A DNA stretch of 64,000 nucleotides from Flavivirga algicola. GTDB taxonomy: Bacteria > Bacteroidota > Bacteroidia > Flavobacteriales > Flavobacteriaceae. The DNA is taken from contig NZ_JABBHF010000017.1 in NCBI RefSeq assembly GCF_012910715.1, positions 22,691 to 86,690 of the forward strand, given 5' to 3'. Below, piece by piece: positions 19,842 to 27,198 of this stretch. The notes under the pieces are model-generated. The model saw nothing but the letters and a program-made list of their open reading frames with translations. It was not told where the DNA came from and did not search any database. Positions within the stretch are counted from its first letter, which is position 1; the number at the start of each line of letters is the position of its first letter. The position numbers were made by a program, and so were the translations under genes.

Positions 19842-21056
19842 ATGATTACGTATAACAAATTAATTAAGAGCTTCATATTAATGATTTTACTTGTATTAAC
19901 AACCAATAGTTGCAAAAAACAAGTTTCGAATCAGTATGATATTGATGCCGTTATTTCTAAGACCGAATCACAATTAGAACATGCATGTAAAGTTGTTGAA
20001 GCCAATACCAAAGGGAAAAAAATACTTCCAAGGTCAATAAAAGGAGACAATGTTATAATGGTATCTTCGAGTGATTGGACAAGTGGTTTTTTTCCTGGAG
20101 AGTTGTGGATGATGTACGATTTAACAGGACATGAAAAATGGAAAAATAAAGCGATTCAATACACTAAATTGCTTGAAAAAGAGCAGTATAATACAGGCAC
20201 CCATGACGTTGGTTTTATGATGTATTGTAGTTATGGACATGGCTATCGTACGACTGGAAATCCTGAGTACAAAAAAATACTTATTCAAACAGCTAAATCC
20301 TTGGCAAGTAGATACAATGATACTATTAAATGTATTAGATCATGGGACCATACAACAAACCTATACACATACCCAGTCATTATAGACAATATGATGAACA
20401 TGGAATTGTTGCTTTGGGCAAGTAAAGAAACAGGAGATAATACCTTTAAAGAGATAGCTCTTAACCATGCCAATACCACTATTACAAACCATTTTAGAAA
20501 AGACAATAGTTCATATCATGTGGTAGATTATTCACCTGAAACTGGAGAGGTAATTAAAAAAGTAACAAACCAAGGTTATGCCGATGAATCGATCTGGGCA
20601 AGAGGTCAGGCCTGGGGTTTATATGGATTTACAGTTATGTATCGAGAGACACGTGATCAAAAATATTTAGATCAAGCTAATAAAATAGCACATGTTGTTC
20701 TATCTTATGATAAGATGCCAGAAGATCATATTCCATATTGGGATATGCATGCGCCAAATATTCCAGATGAACCTAGAGATGCTTCCGCTGCAGCTATAAC
20801 AGCTTCTGCATTGTATGAACTCTCAACACACTCTAAAGCAAATAAAGAAGTGTATAAAGAAGCTGCCGATAAGATTATAGAAACACTTTCTACGGAAAAC
20901 TATCTCATTAAAGTAGGAGATAAGCAAGGTTTCCTATTAGATCATTCTACAGGAAACTGGCCAAGAAATTCAGAATTGGATGTGCCAATTGTTTATGCCG
21001 ATTACTACTTTTTAGAAGCATTAAAACGTAAAAAGGAATTAGATAAACTTAAATAA
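19842..21056 (+). CDS. Glycoside hydrolase family 88 unsaturated glucuronyl hydrolase
   Basis: Cleaves the unsaturated uronic acid left at the non-reducing end of oligosaccharides by polysaccharide lyases. Lipoprotein signal LTTNSCKK (Cys about residue 24). The (alpha/alpha)6 barrel contains SSSDWTSGFFPGELW, the catalytic-site aspartates Asp122 in THDVGFMM and Asp182 in VIIDNMMNME, and ARGQAWGLYGF near residue 257. Length 404 is normal. Last gene of the PUL operon. Its presence implies that a lyase acts on a uronic-acid-containing backbone; no lyase is recognisable in the window unless one of the beta-helix proteins is one. Confidence 0.92.
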   Translation: MITYNKLIKSFILMILLVLTTNSCKKQVSNQYDIDAVISKTESQLEHACKVVEANTKGKKILPRSIKGDNVIMVSSSDWTSGFFPGELWMMYDLTGHEKWKNKAIQYTKLLEKEQYNTGTHDVGFMMYCSYGHGYRTTGNPEYKKILIQTAKSLASRYNDTIKCIRSWDHTTNLYTYPVIIDNMMNMELLLWASKETGDNTFKEIALNHANTTITNHFRKDNSSYHVVDYSPETGEVIKKVTNQGYADESIWARGQAWGLYGFTVMYRETRDQKYLDQANKIAHVVLSYDKMPEDHIPYWDMHAPNIPDEPRDASAAAITASALYELSTHSKANKEVYKEAADKIIETLSTENYLIKVGDKQGFLLDHSTGNWPRNSELDVPIVYADYYFLEALKRKKELDKLK

Positions 21057-21226
21057 TCTATTAATGGTAGTTTAAATGTTTTATAAAATCTCATTAATTA
21101 AAAAGAATATTATTCATTTCAGGTAAGCATATTGCTCATTATAAAAGAATTGAAGTATTATAGATTTTAGATATAGAACCATAATAACTGTTAATAACTT
21201 CTATGTAAGTTTTGCGTCAAAAATTC

Positions 21227-21234
21227 TACTTTTG
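21227..21234 (+). promoter_or_regulatory. Bacteroidetes -7 box (TACTTTTG) for trxB
   Basis: TACTTTTG matches the TAnnTTTG consensus exactly and lies 21 bases before the trxB start codon. A TTTG at 21211-21214 is nearer than the usual -33 spacing, so only the -7 element is convincing. Confidence 0.5.
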
Positions 21235-21255
21235 TCTTACTAAACAATTAAGGTT

Positions 21256-22236
21256 ATGTCAGAAGAGATAGAAAGAATAAAGTGTTTAATTATAGGTTCT
21301 GGACCAGCAGGCTATACAGCCGCTATTTATGCTGCAAGAGCCAATATGTCACCTGTACTCTATCAGGGTACGCAACCAGGAGGACAGTTAACAACAACAA
21401 ACGAGGTTGAAAATTTCCCTGGATATCCAGAAGGGGTGACTGGACCAGAAATGATGATGGAATTACAAAAACAAGCGGAACGTTTTGAAACAGATGTGCG
21501 CAATGGTTGGGTAACTAAAGTCGATTTTTCAGGCGATACCCATAAAGTATGGGTTAACGAAACCAAAGAAATTCATTGCGATACTGTAATAATTTCTACA
21601 GGAGCATCCGCTAAATATTTAGGGTTGGATTCTGAACAAAAATATTTAAAATTAGGAGGAGGTGTCTCGGCGTGTGCAGTGTGTGACGGGTTCTTTTATA
21701 AAAACCAAGAAGTTGTTATAGTTGGTGCTGGAGATTCTGCTTGTGAAGAAGCTCATTACTTGTCCAAGCTTTGTACAAAAGTGACGATGCTAGTTCGTAG
21801 GGATGAATTTAGAGCGTCTAAAATTATGGCCGCTAGGGTTAAGAATACCGAAAATATAGAAATACTCTATAATACAGAAACAGATGAAGTTCTAGGAGAT
21901 GGCCAGGTAGTTACTGGTGTTCGGGTTTTCAATAATAAAACAAATGAAAGACATGAGATTCCAGCCACTGGCTTTTTTGTGGCTATAGGACATAAGCCAA
22001 ATACGGACATCTTTAAAGGGTTCTTAGATTTAGACGAAACAGGATATATAATTAATGTACCTGGAACCTCTAAAACGAATATAGAAGGGGTTTTTGTTTC
22101 TGGTGATGCCGCAGATCATGTATACCGACAAGCTGTTACTGCAGCAGGAACTGGTTGTATGGCTGCTTTGGATGCAGAACGCTATTTAGCTGCTAAAGAT
22201 GCTACTTTCGATGTATCTACATCAACATATAACTAA
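21256..22236 (+). CDS. trxB: Thioredoxin-disulfide reductase
   Basis: Cytosolic NADPH:thioredoxin reductase of the low-molecular-weight type. FAD-binding GSGPAGYTAAIYAARAN at residues 13-29, redox-active pair Cys140/Cys143 in CAVCDGFF, NADPH-binding GAGDSACEEA, and the C-terminal GVFVSGDAADHVYRQAVTAAG that closes the FAD site. Length 326 is typical. Housekeeping gene with its own promoter box and its own terminator, not part of the PUL. Confidence 0.97.
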   Translation: MSEEIERIKCLIIGSGPAGYTAAIYAARANMSPVLYQGTQPGGQLTTTNEVENFPGYPEGVTGPEMMMELQKQAERFETDVRNGWVTKVDFSGDTHKVWVNETKEIHCDTVIISTGASAKYLGLDSEQKYLKLGGGVSACAVCDGFFYKNQEVVIVGAGDSACEEAHYLSKLCTKVTMLVRRDEFRASKIMAARVKNTENIEILYNTETDEVLGDGQVVTGVRVFNNKTNERHEIPATGFFVAIGHKPNTDIFKGFLDLDETGYIINVPGTSKTNIEGVFVSGDAADHVYRQAVTAAGTGCMAALDAERYLAAKDATFDVSTSTYN

Positions 22237-22253
22237 TATCTGAGTTATTAATA

Positions 22254-22295
22254 AAAAAAGAAAAACCAAAGTATAAAGCTTTGGTTTTTCTTTTT
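22254..22295 (+). terminator. Rho-independent terminator of trxB
   Basis: Stem AAAAAGAAAAACCAAAG against CTTTGGTTTTTCTTTTT around a 7-base loop, 18 bases after the trxB stop. The T-rich 3' arm serves as U-tract; the symmetric A/T arms make it potentially bidirectional. Confidence 0.85.
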
Positions 22296-22339
22296 GCAGT
22301 TATATAAAAAAGTGTTTTCTTTGAAAACCAAAATTTCAA

Positions 22340-22414
22340 CGGGATGTGGCGCAGTCCGGTTAGCGTACACGGCTGGGGGCCGTGTGGTCGCAGGTTCAAA
22401 TCCTGTCATCCCGA
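22340..22414 (+). tRNA. tRNA-Pro (anticodon GGG)
   Basis: 75-base cloverleaf. Acceptor stem CGGGATG with CATCCCG (7 bp), anticodon stem CACGG/CCGTG around the loop CTGGGGG giving anticodon GGG, and T-loop GTTCAAATC. Discriminator base A at 22414; CCA is not encoded. The C1-G72 pair is normal for proline tRNA. The gene is intact although its 3' end is the integration site of the element that follows. Confidence 0.95.
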
Positions 22415-22415
22415 C
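22399..22415 (+). repeat. Left attachment site (attL core) in tRNA-Pro 3' end
   Basis: 17-base AATCCTGTCATCCCGAC, covering part of the T loop, T stem and acceptor arm plus one base beyond the tRNA. The identical copy is at 38667-38683. Typical of tyrosine-integrase elements using a tRNA gene as target. Confidence 0.88.
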
Positions 22416-22436
22416 GAACCTAGTTTAGGTAAAAAC

Positions 22437-22476
22437 AAAACACTGTTAATTGTATGATTTTCAGTGTTTTAATTTT
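22437..22476 (+). terminator. Terminator after tRNA-Pro, inside the element
   Basis: AAAACACTG pairs with CAGTGTTTT across a 16-base loop and is followed by AATTTTTT. It lies on the element side of attL, so the element supplies a new terminator to the tRNA; the original one is at 38727-38760. Confidence 0.7.
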
Positions 22477-22628
22477 TTATGATATCAATTGAAATCATAT
22501 GAAATCAACTAAAAGGTGTACTATTCGGTGAGTCATTTCTTTATAGAATTGTCGTAAATTTAAAGAGCTTTTAAGAACAATTTGACTTTTGTTTTACAAA
22601 TCAATTTGTTTAACTTAAAACTCGTGAA

Positions 22629-23900
22629 ATGAAGACAAACAGTACATTTACAATCATTTTCTTCACAAGAAAATCATCAAGCAAGGCAGATAAATTATCA
22701 ATCTATGCTCGAATTACAGTCGATGGACAACGCTCTGAAATTAGTTTAAAAAGAAGCGTTCTGGTGAACGATTGGGACAATAACAGGGCTAGATGTAGGG
22801 GAAATACAACAAAAGTAAGGTTTTTAAATGCTTACTTAGATGAAGTCTATAATCAAATACTCGATTGCCATAAGCAATTATTTCAGGAAGGTAAAATGAT
22901 TTCGGCCAGCGCAATAAAAGGGAGGTTTCTCGGTGAAGATGATGACAGGAAAACATTAAGAGAGATTATTACCTATCATAATACCAATATGATTAATGTA
23001 TTGAAGTTTGGTACTATGAAGAATTATTACACTACGGAGAAATATTTATATAAATTTTTAAGTGAAATATTAGAAGCAGATGATATCTATTTGAAAGAAT
23101 TAAATTATCGATTCATTTGTGATTTTGAACAGTATTTGAGGAATTATAAGAATTCAAAAAATGAAAATGTTTTAACCAATAATGGTGTTATGAAACATTT
23201 AGAAAGATTTAAGAAAATGATAAATCTTGCGTGTAAACTAGAATGGTTAATTAAAAATCCATTTCAACAGTTTCAATTAAAGTTTAATAAATATGACAGG
23301 CAGTATCTTACTGAAAGAGAGTTACGGTTAATAGAGGACACGTCGTTTAGTCAACAACGTTTAGAGCGGGTCAAGGACTGTTTTTTATTTTCATGTTATA
23401 CAGGGCTCTCCTATATTGATTTAAAGGAGCTAACACCAAATCAAATAGTCAGGGGGATTGATAATAATTATTGGATATTTACCAAACGAGAAAAAACGAG
23501 TGAAGCGGTCAAAATTCCAATTTTACCAAGAGCACAACAAATCATTGATAAGTATAAGAATGGTTTTGAATCGATAAGGTCAAAAAAAATATTACCTCTT
23601 TATTCAAATCAAAAAATAAATAGTTATTTAAAGGAAATAATTGAATCTTGTGGAATACATAAACATATAACATTTCATGTGGCTAGACATACTTTTGCAA
23701 CGACCGTAATGTTATCTAATGGTGTACCTATAGAAACCGTTTCAAAACTATTAGGGCATACTAAATTGTCAACAACCCAAATTTATGCTAGAGTCGTAGA
23801 AACTAAAATCAGCGAGGATTTCCAAAACTTGCTTAAACGATTTGAGGCTAAAAAGAAACAATCTCAAGTAGAGAATAAAAAACAAATTTTTAAGGTCTAA
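22629..23900 (+). CDS. Tyrosine recombinase/integrase of the element
   Basis: 423-residue site-specific recombinase, 215 bases inside attL, that presumably integrates and excises the element at tRNA-Pro. N-terminal arm-binding and SAM-like core-binding domains (residues 10-200), then the catalytic domain: HVARHTF (His-x-x-Arg), LLGHTKLSTTQ, and nucleophile Tyr386 in TQIYARV. The first catalytic Arg position reads CYTGLSYIDL, with Ser in place of Arg, as is usual in Bacteroidetes conjugative-transposon integrases. A C-terminal Lys-rich tail follows. Intact, so excision is plausible. Confidence 0.93.
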   Translation: MKTNSTFTIIFFTRKSSSKADKLSIYARITVDGQRSEISLKRSVLVNDWDNNRARCRGNTTKVRFLNAYLDEVYNQILDCHKQLFQEGKMISASAIKGRFLGEDDDRKTLREIITYHNTNMINVLKFGTMKNYYTTEKYLYKFLSEILEADDIYLKELNYRFICDFEQYLRNYKNSKNENVLTNNGVMKHLERFKKMINLACKLEWLIKNPFQQFQLKFNKYDRQYLTERELRLIEDTSFSQQRLERVKDCFLFSCYTGLSYIDLKELTPNQIVRGIDNNYWIFTKREKTSEAVKIPILPRAQQIIDKYKNGFESIRSKKILPLYSNQKINSYLKEIIESCGIHKHITFHVARHTFATTVMLSNGVPIETVSKLLGHTKLSTTQIYARVVETKISEDFQNLLKRFEAKKKQSQVENKKQIFKV

Positions 23901-23905
23901 AAAAG

Positions 23906-23958
23906 ATTTCCTTTCCATACGCTTCTCAAAAAATTACGGAAGTGTATGGAAAGGAAAT
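23906..23958. terminator. Strong hairpin terminator after the integrase
   Basis: 20-base arms at 23906-23925 and 23939-23958 pair with a single G-T wobble across a 13-base loop, directly after the integrase stop codon and followed by TTTTAAATTTT. It insulates the integrase from the minus-strand sigma-dCas12f transcripts that approach from the right. Confidence 0.8.
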
Positions 23959-24014
23959 TTTAAATTTTAAAAATCAGGAATACTAATTTTATAAGACTAA
24001 TTAAGAGAGATTAA

Positions 24015-24116
24015 AATAAGAGAGCCCACGCGTTGTATATGCTGTTCACATTTAGTGAGTGTCATTTTCAACCTCACCTTACGGGTGTACAAGCACCCTC
24101 GTAACCAAATTGGTTA
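24015..24116 (-). ncRNA. Candidate guide RNA 1, at the 3' end of dCas12f
   Basis: Read on the minus strand from the dCas12f stop codon: a small hairpin over the stop (AACCA/TGGTT), a strong hairpin at 24104-24079 (TTAC, bulge GA, GGGTG, loop, CACCC, GTAA), a second hairpin with arms GTGAG/CTCAC, and an end ACAGCATATACAAC whose CAAC can pair with an upstream GTTG. A presumed guide starts at 24031: GCGTGGGCTCTCTTATT. TnpB/Cas12f guide RNAs commonly overlap or follow the protein gene and carry the guide at the 3' end. The GGGTGCTTGTACACCC hairpin resembles a loop remembered from Cas12f tracrRNAs and one in candidate RNA 2. No expression evidence; ends are estimates. Confidence 0.6.
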
Positions 24117-25211
24117 ATCTATAATAATTTCAATGCCAGCTTTCTTGGCTTTATATTTTATTTTGATCATTAACTCATAATAACTCCAGTTTCTTAATAC
24201 AAACTCCTCCTGTTTAGCTATCCCAATCTTGTCTTCCTGATTTAATAGAATTAGTGTTCCAGCCTGATGTTTAATGCAAAAATCGATTAACCTTCTGCTG
24301 TATACATGAATACGATGGGATACATAATTACTTTCGGCTTTGCGAAGCCTGTCCACTGCTTTTAATTTTCTTTTAACTCCTTTGCCCGACTTGGAATAAG
24401 TAGCCCCAACTTGTGCCCTTTTTAGGGCTGCTTGTATAGCCAACCTTCTATAGAGAAATTCTTCCCTAGTTCCTATAGAAAGTCTGGCTTTACTAGTTTT
24501 CACGACTAAGGGGTATTCTAAAGACAGGGATGCCTCCGCAATCACCTCCGGTTTTAGGAAATGCTTTTCTTTTTCAATTTCAAAAACCGGTAGCCAGAAG
24601 ATTTTACCATCTTTCAATTTAATATGAGAAGTGCAAAGTTTGATTTCTCCTTTTATTACGCGCTCCAATAACGCTCTTTTGTCTGTATAATCCTTTCCTA
24701 AATACGTCTTAAAAGGAACTTGAAATAAACGAAAGCAAAAAGCCTTTTTCTCGTCATTATATGATAATCTGCTTATGCCTTCCAAACCAAAAGGAAAAGC
24801 CATATCCCTCCTAAAGTTTTTAAGGGAACGTTCACCTTTCCAGTATTCAGGACGATTTTGATTAAAAGAAGCGATTAAAGTTTTGTTCAGGTTGGATAAT
24901 ATGTTCGTGGGGATTTCACCTTTAAAGCGATTTGATATTACACGATAGGTTGTATTCATTCGGGAGCGTTGCAAGATTCCGTACTCATCTTTTTTTTCAT
25001 CAGCCAATTTATACTTTATCTCCTCTGACAAATAAAAAAAATCCTTGATCATCTCCTGTACATACAAATGAGAAACAATAAGGTTGGCGGCTCTAAAGCA
25101 TCTGTTTTGCCACTGATAAAGTTTGTCCAAGGCTTCCTTGCGTTCTTCTTGGGTAGGAAGGTCGACCAATATCTGAACCTTTCGGGTTAGTTTGAGTGTA
25201 GGCTTTTCCAT
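24114..25211 (-). CDS. Nuclease-dead Cas12f/TnpB-like RNA-guided DNA-binding protein (dCas12f)
   Basis: 365-residue homologue of TnpB/Cas12f. Family marks: LYQWQNRCFRAANLIVSHLY at residues 31-50, GTREEFLYRRLAIQAALKRAQ at 247-267, GKGVKRKLKAVDRLRKAESN at 277-294, and RNWSYYELMIKIKYKAKKAGI at 340-360. All three RuvC acid positions are lost: RuvC-I reads SLSLEYPLVV, with Ser228 where Asp is expected; RuvC-II reads AGTLILLNQ, with Leu323 where Glu is expected; the protein stops at GIEIIID, before the zinc finger and RuvC-III. It therefore should bind but not cut. It is translationally coupled to the sigma factor (TGA, one base, ATG). Inferred job: guide-RNA-directed delivery of the sigma factor to promoters. 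No TnpA or IS ends nearby. Confidence 0.85.
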   Translation of the reverse strand: MEKPTLKLTRKVQILVDLPTQEERKEALDKLYQWQNRCFRAANLIVSHLYVQEMIKDFFYLSEEIKYKLADEKKDEYGILQRSRMNTTYRVISNRFKGEIPTNILSNLNKTLIASFNQNRPEYWKGERSLKNFRRDMAFPFGLEGISRLSYNDEKKAFCFRLFQVPFKTYLGKDYTDKRALLERVIKGEIKLCTSHIKLKDGKIFWLPVFEIEKEKHFLKPEVIAEASLSLEYPLVVKTSKARLSIGTREEFLYRRLAIQAALKRAQVGATYSKSGKGVKRKLKAVDRLRKAESNYVSHRIHVYSRRLIDFCIKHQAGTLILLNQEDKIGIAKQEEFVLRNWSYYELMIKIKYKAKKAGIEIIID

Positions 25212-25212
25212 A

Positions 25213-25983
25213 TCAAGCGGATTCTAATTGTTGCATGAGTTTATACGCTATCATAAATTCATTGTGAACTTTCTTTTTGGATAAATTAAGCTCTGTAGCA
25301 ATGGACGTAAAGGAATATTTCTTTTCACATCGGAGCTTTAATACTCTTGCTTGTTCCTTGGTCATAACACCTTGAACCTTAATTTCAACAGTGGGCTTTT
25401 GTTCAATTTCAAGCGAACTTCCTTGATTAATAATCGTTTTAATATCCTCAATAGCTTGTTTCACTTCGTTACTAGTTTCATTAATACTTGTTCCCATAAC
25501 CTCAGCAATAGCCTTATATTGAAACTCATATTTTAAACAGAGATCAATCAAATGCCTTCTTTCAGCGTTCAATAGAGGTAATACGTTTTTGATTCGGTTG
25601 AAGTTTTTTTGTTCCGATTCATGGTCTTTCAGATTTTCAAATGCATTTACGGGATCATACCCCACCATATAGTCTTGGTAATTGTCGTAATTCTCTAACG
25701 AATGGACATTCCTAAAGAACTTATTTTTAGGTTTACTATAGTATGAAATGCATTCTCTTTTCATCACAAACCTTAAGAAATAGAAAATATGTTTAGGAGA
25801 TTCTATTCGGTCCCTATGAACCCATAATTTTAAAAAAGTATCTTGAACCAAGGATTCTATAGCAAAATGATCATTAATCATTTGCTTACCGACCCAAAAG
25901 ATACTTCTGTTGTATTGAGCATGAATTTGTTCTAAAGCAGAGGGATCTCCTTTTTTTAATAATTTAAAATTACTATGTGGCAT
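25213..25983 (-). CDS. ECF-type sigma factor partner of dCas12f, with an extra C-terminal HTH
   Basis: 256 residues. Region 2 spans about residues 10-83, with [20 protein letters not shown] and [18 protein letters not shown] as the core-RNAP and -10 helices. Region 4 lies at about 130-185 ([37 protein letters not shown]). A linker leads to a second region-4-like helix-turn-helix at 207-252 ([37 protein letters not shown]). Ordinary ECF factors end after one region 4 at about 170-200 residues, so the tail is unusual. First gene of a two-gene operon with dCas12f. No anti-sigma factor gene adjoins it, which argues against classic surface signalling. Confidence 0.85.
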   Translation of the reverse strand: MPHSNFKLLKKGDPSALEQIHAQYNRSIFWVGKQMINDHFAIESLVQDTFLKLWVHRDRIESPKHIFYFLRFVMKRECISYYSKPKNKFFRNVHSLENYDNYQDYMVGYDPVNAFENLKDHESEQKNFNRIKNVLPLLNAERRHLIDLCLKYEFQYKAIAEVMGTSINETSNEVKQAIEDIKTIINQGSSLEIEQKPTVEIKVQGVMTKEQARVLKLRCEKKYSFTSIATELNLSKKKVHNEFMIAYKLMQQLESA

Positions 25984-26089
25984 AACAGACCTCGTTTAAA
26001 CTGGTGATAGCTTCCACCATAATTAAATTTGATTGATATTAAATAGCTGATGCGTATTCTTATAATTTATTAAAGAGAAGATAGCTTTG

Positions 26090-26282
26090 AAAAAGGTTGA
26101 GAAGAGTTACCTTTTTCTACAAACAAAAAGGCGTGGAACTCAGCTTATTGCACTGGAGGTACTGGTATACCTGGAAACAATAAGTGAGCCCACGCCGGTA
26201 GACGTGAGCATCTTACTTATCATCTCGTTTCTATTAAATTACCAGTTTTCCAGTACGAGATTCAAAGCGAATGCTTCAATAT
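26090..26282 (+). ncRNA. Candidate guide RNA 2, divergent from the sigma-dCas12f operon
   Basis: Highly structured stretch: hairpin AAAAAGGT/ACCTTTTT (26090-26116); a 17-bp two-bulge stem pairing 26130-26150 with 26178-26196; inside it AGGTA/TACCT; then GCCCACG/CGTGAGC within AAGTGAG/CTTACTT (alternative pairing); then ATCTCGT (26222-26228) with ACGAGAT (26255-26261). TACTGG at 26160 can pair with CCAGTA at 26250 as a pseudoknot. GAGGTACTGGTATACCTGGAA aligns with the hairpin of candidate 1. The 3' end GAGATTCAAAGC precedes a presumed guide, GAATGCTTCAATAT (26269-26282). A TAGCTTTG box at 26082-26089 could be its -7 element. No coding potential of note. Confidence 0.6.
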
Positions 26283-26411
26283 TTTAAATGAAGAATCGCA
26301 AAATTACAATTCATAAATGAATATGAGACAAATATATAAAAATTTACCACACACTCAAGAGTATGTGATTATAAATTTTGTAATTCTTTCATTGTCATAT
26401 AATTTATACGT

Positions 26412-26855
26412 ATGATTATAGAGATTATAATATCAGAATTTGACTTTTGGATAAAAGAGAATATTCGAATCCAAAGAATAAAGGCAAAAATTGATCAAGT
26501 TGAATTAGCCCAGAAGTTAGGTGTCTCGGAAGGTTATATAGGTAATATTGAAAATATAAAAAATAAATCAAAAGCAAATACTAGAATGTTATCTCGTATA
26601 GCTTTAGCTTTGGATTTGGATTCTTACAACAAGCTCTTCCCTAAACAAGTTTTAAAAAATGATTTGGTTAGAATAAAATTAGATTTATTTAATATCAACA
26701 CTCGAAAACAAGTAATGGATGACAAAGGAGGTGTTCCGAAAAGATTAAAAATAGTTTCTGTGAAACCACTAACACAAGATGAAATTTCTCGTTGGAAAAA
26801 AGTAAAATCGCCGTATGTACTGAATACCAAAGTAATAAAAAATATCTTCGGCTAA
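26412..26855 (+). CDS. XRE/Cro-type HTH regulator
   Basis: 147-residue DNA-binding protein. HTH at about residues 16-75: RIQRIKAKIDQVELAQKLGV, SEGYIGNIEN and MLSRIALALDLD give the five-helix XRE pattern. The second half, with MDDKGGVPKRLKIVSVKPL, is not recognised. It sits between candidate guide RNAs 2 and 3, so it may control the RNA genes or the sigma-dCas12f operon; that is inference from position only. Confidence 0.8.
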   Translation: MIIEIIISEFDFWIKENIRIQRIKAKIDQVELAQKLGVSEGYIGNIENIKNKSKANTRMLSRIALALDLDSYNKLFPKQVLKNDLVRIKLDLFNINTRKQVMDDKGGVPKRLKIVSVKPLTQDEISRWKKVKSPYVLNTKVIKNIFG

Positions 26856-26883
26856 AATATTAGGTTTATAATGGCTATTAAAA

Positions 26884-26985
26884 AAACAGCTCACGCTGGA
26901 GGCGTAAGCTAATTAACTTAATTCCTCGATTCTATACAATTACCAGTTTTCTATTCAAGGTTTTAAGTAATTGTTTTTTTGTGTG
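26884..26985 (+). ncRNA. Candidate guide RNA 3, partial or decayed relative of RNA 2
   Basis: Aligns with the 3' half of candidate RNA 2. Stem AGCTCACGC/GCGTAAGCT (one mismatch) replaces GCCCACG/CGTGAGC with compensating changes. AATTACCAGTTTTC is identical. CCTCGA/TCAAGG replaces ATCTCGT/ACGAGAT. It lacks the 5' half with the large bulged stem. A would-be guide starts near 26960 (TTTTAAGTAATTG) and runs into seven Ts that may terminate it. Probably a duplicated and degenerating copy. Confidence 0.4.
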
Positions 26986-27001
26986 AAAACCTATAGGGGT
27001 T

Positions 27002-27145
27002 TCAGATTTGAGAAACTAAGATACTAAAAGTACCAAGGATTTTTGATAAGAAAATTAGAAATAATAAAATAGCCATAATTACCAATAGAGTTGCTGCCAG
27101 AAAGGGTATAAACAAATAAATCCATTCTAGCCCATTCCACTCCAT
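27002..27145 (-). CDS. Small hydrophobic single-span membrane protein (putative)
   Basis: 47 codons from ATG at 27145, starting MEWNGLEWIYLFIPFLAATL, with one long hydrophobic helix and a short polar tail (SILVSQI). A GGAG lies 11 bases upstream of the start, and an 11-codon upstream frame ends on a TAATG overlap with it. Size and hydrophobicity resemble small membrane toxins or leader peptides, but no family is recognised. Opposite in strand to its neighbours. Confidence 0.3.
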   Translation of the reverse strand: MEWNGLEWIYLFIPFLAATLLVIMAILLFLIFLSKILGTFSILVSQI

Positions 27146-27198
27146 TACATAAACACTCCATTTCGGGAAAAGCGCTTCATTAAAAAGATCTTGAACAT

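Noticed and set aside
22217..22399. A 60-codon minus-strand frame across the tRNA-Pro
   Set aside because: Antisense to the tRNA and terminator; an accidental open frame.
24114..25211. Ordinary IS200/IS605 TnpB transposon gene
   Set aside because: No TnpA, no IS end hairpins, all RuvC acids lost and C-terminus missing, yet the frame is intact and coupled to a sigma factor. It looks kept for binding, not a decaying transposon gene.
26087..26287. A 66-codon plus-strand frame over the divergent structured region
   Set aside because: It lies entirely in the hairpin-rich region, has no family resemblance or ribosome binding site, and the RNA structure with a related scaffold copy explains the sequence better.
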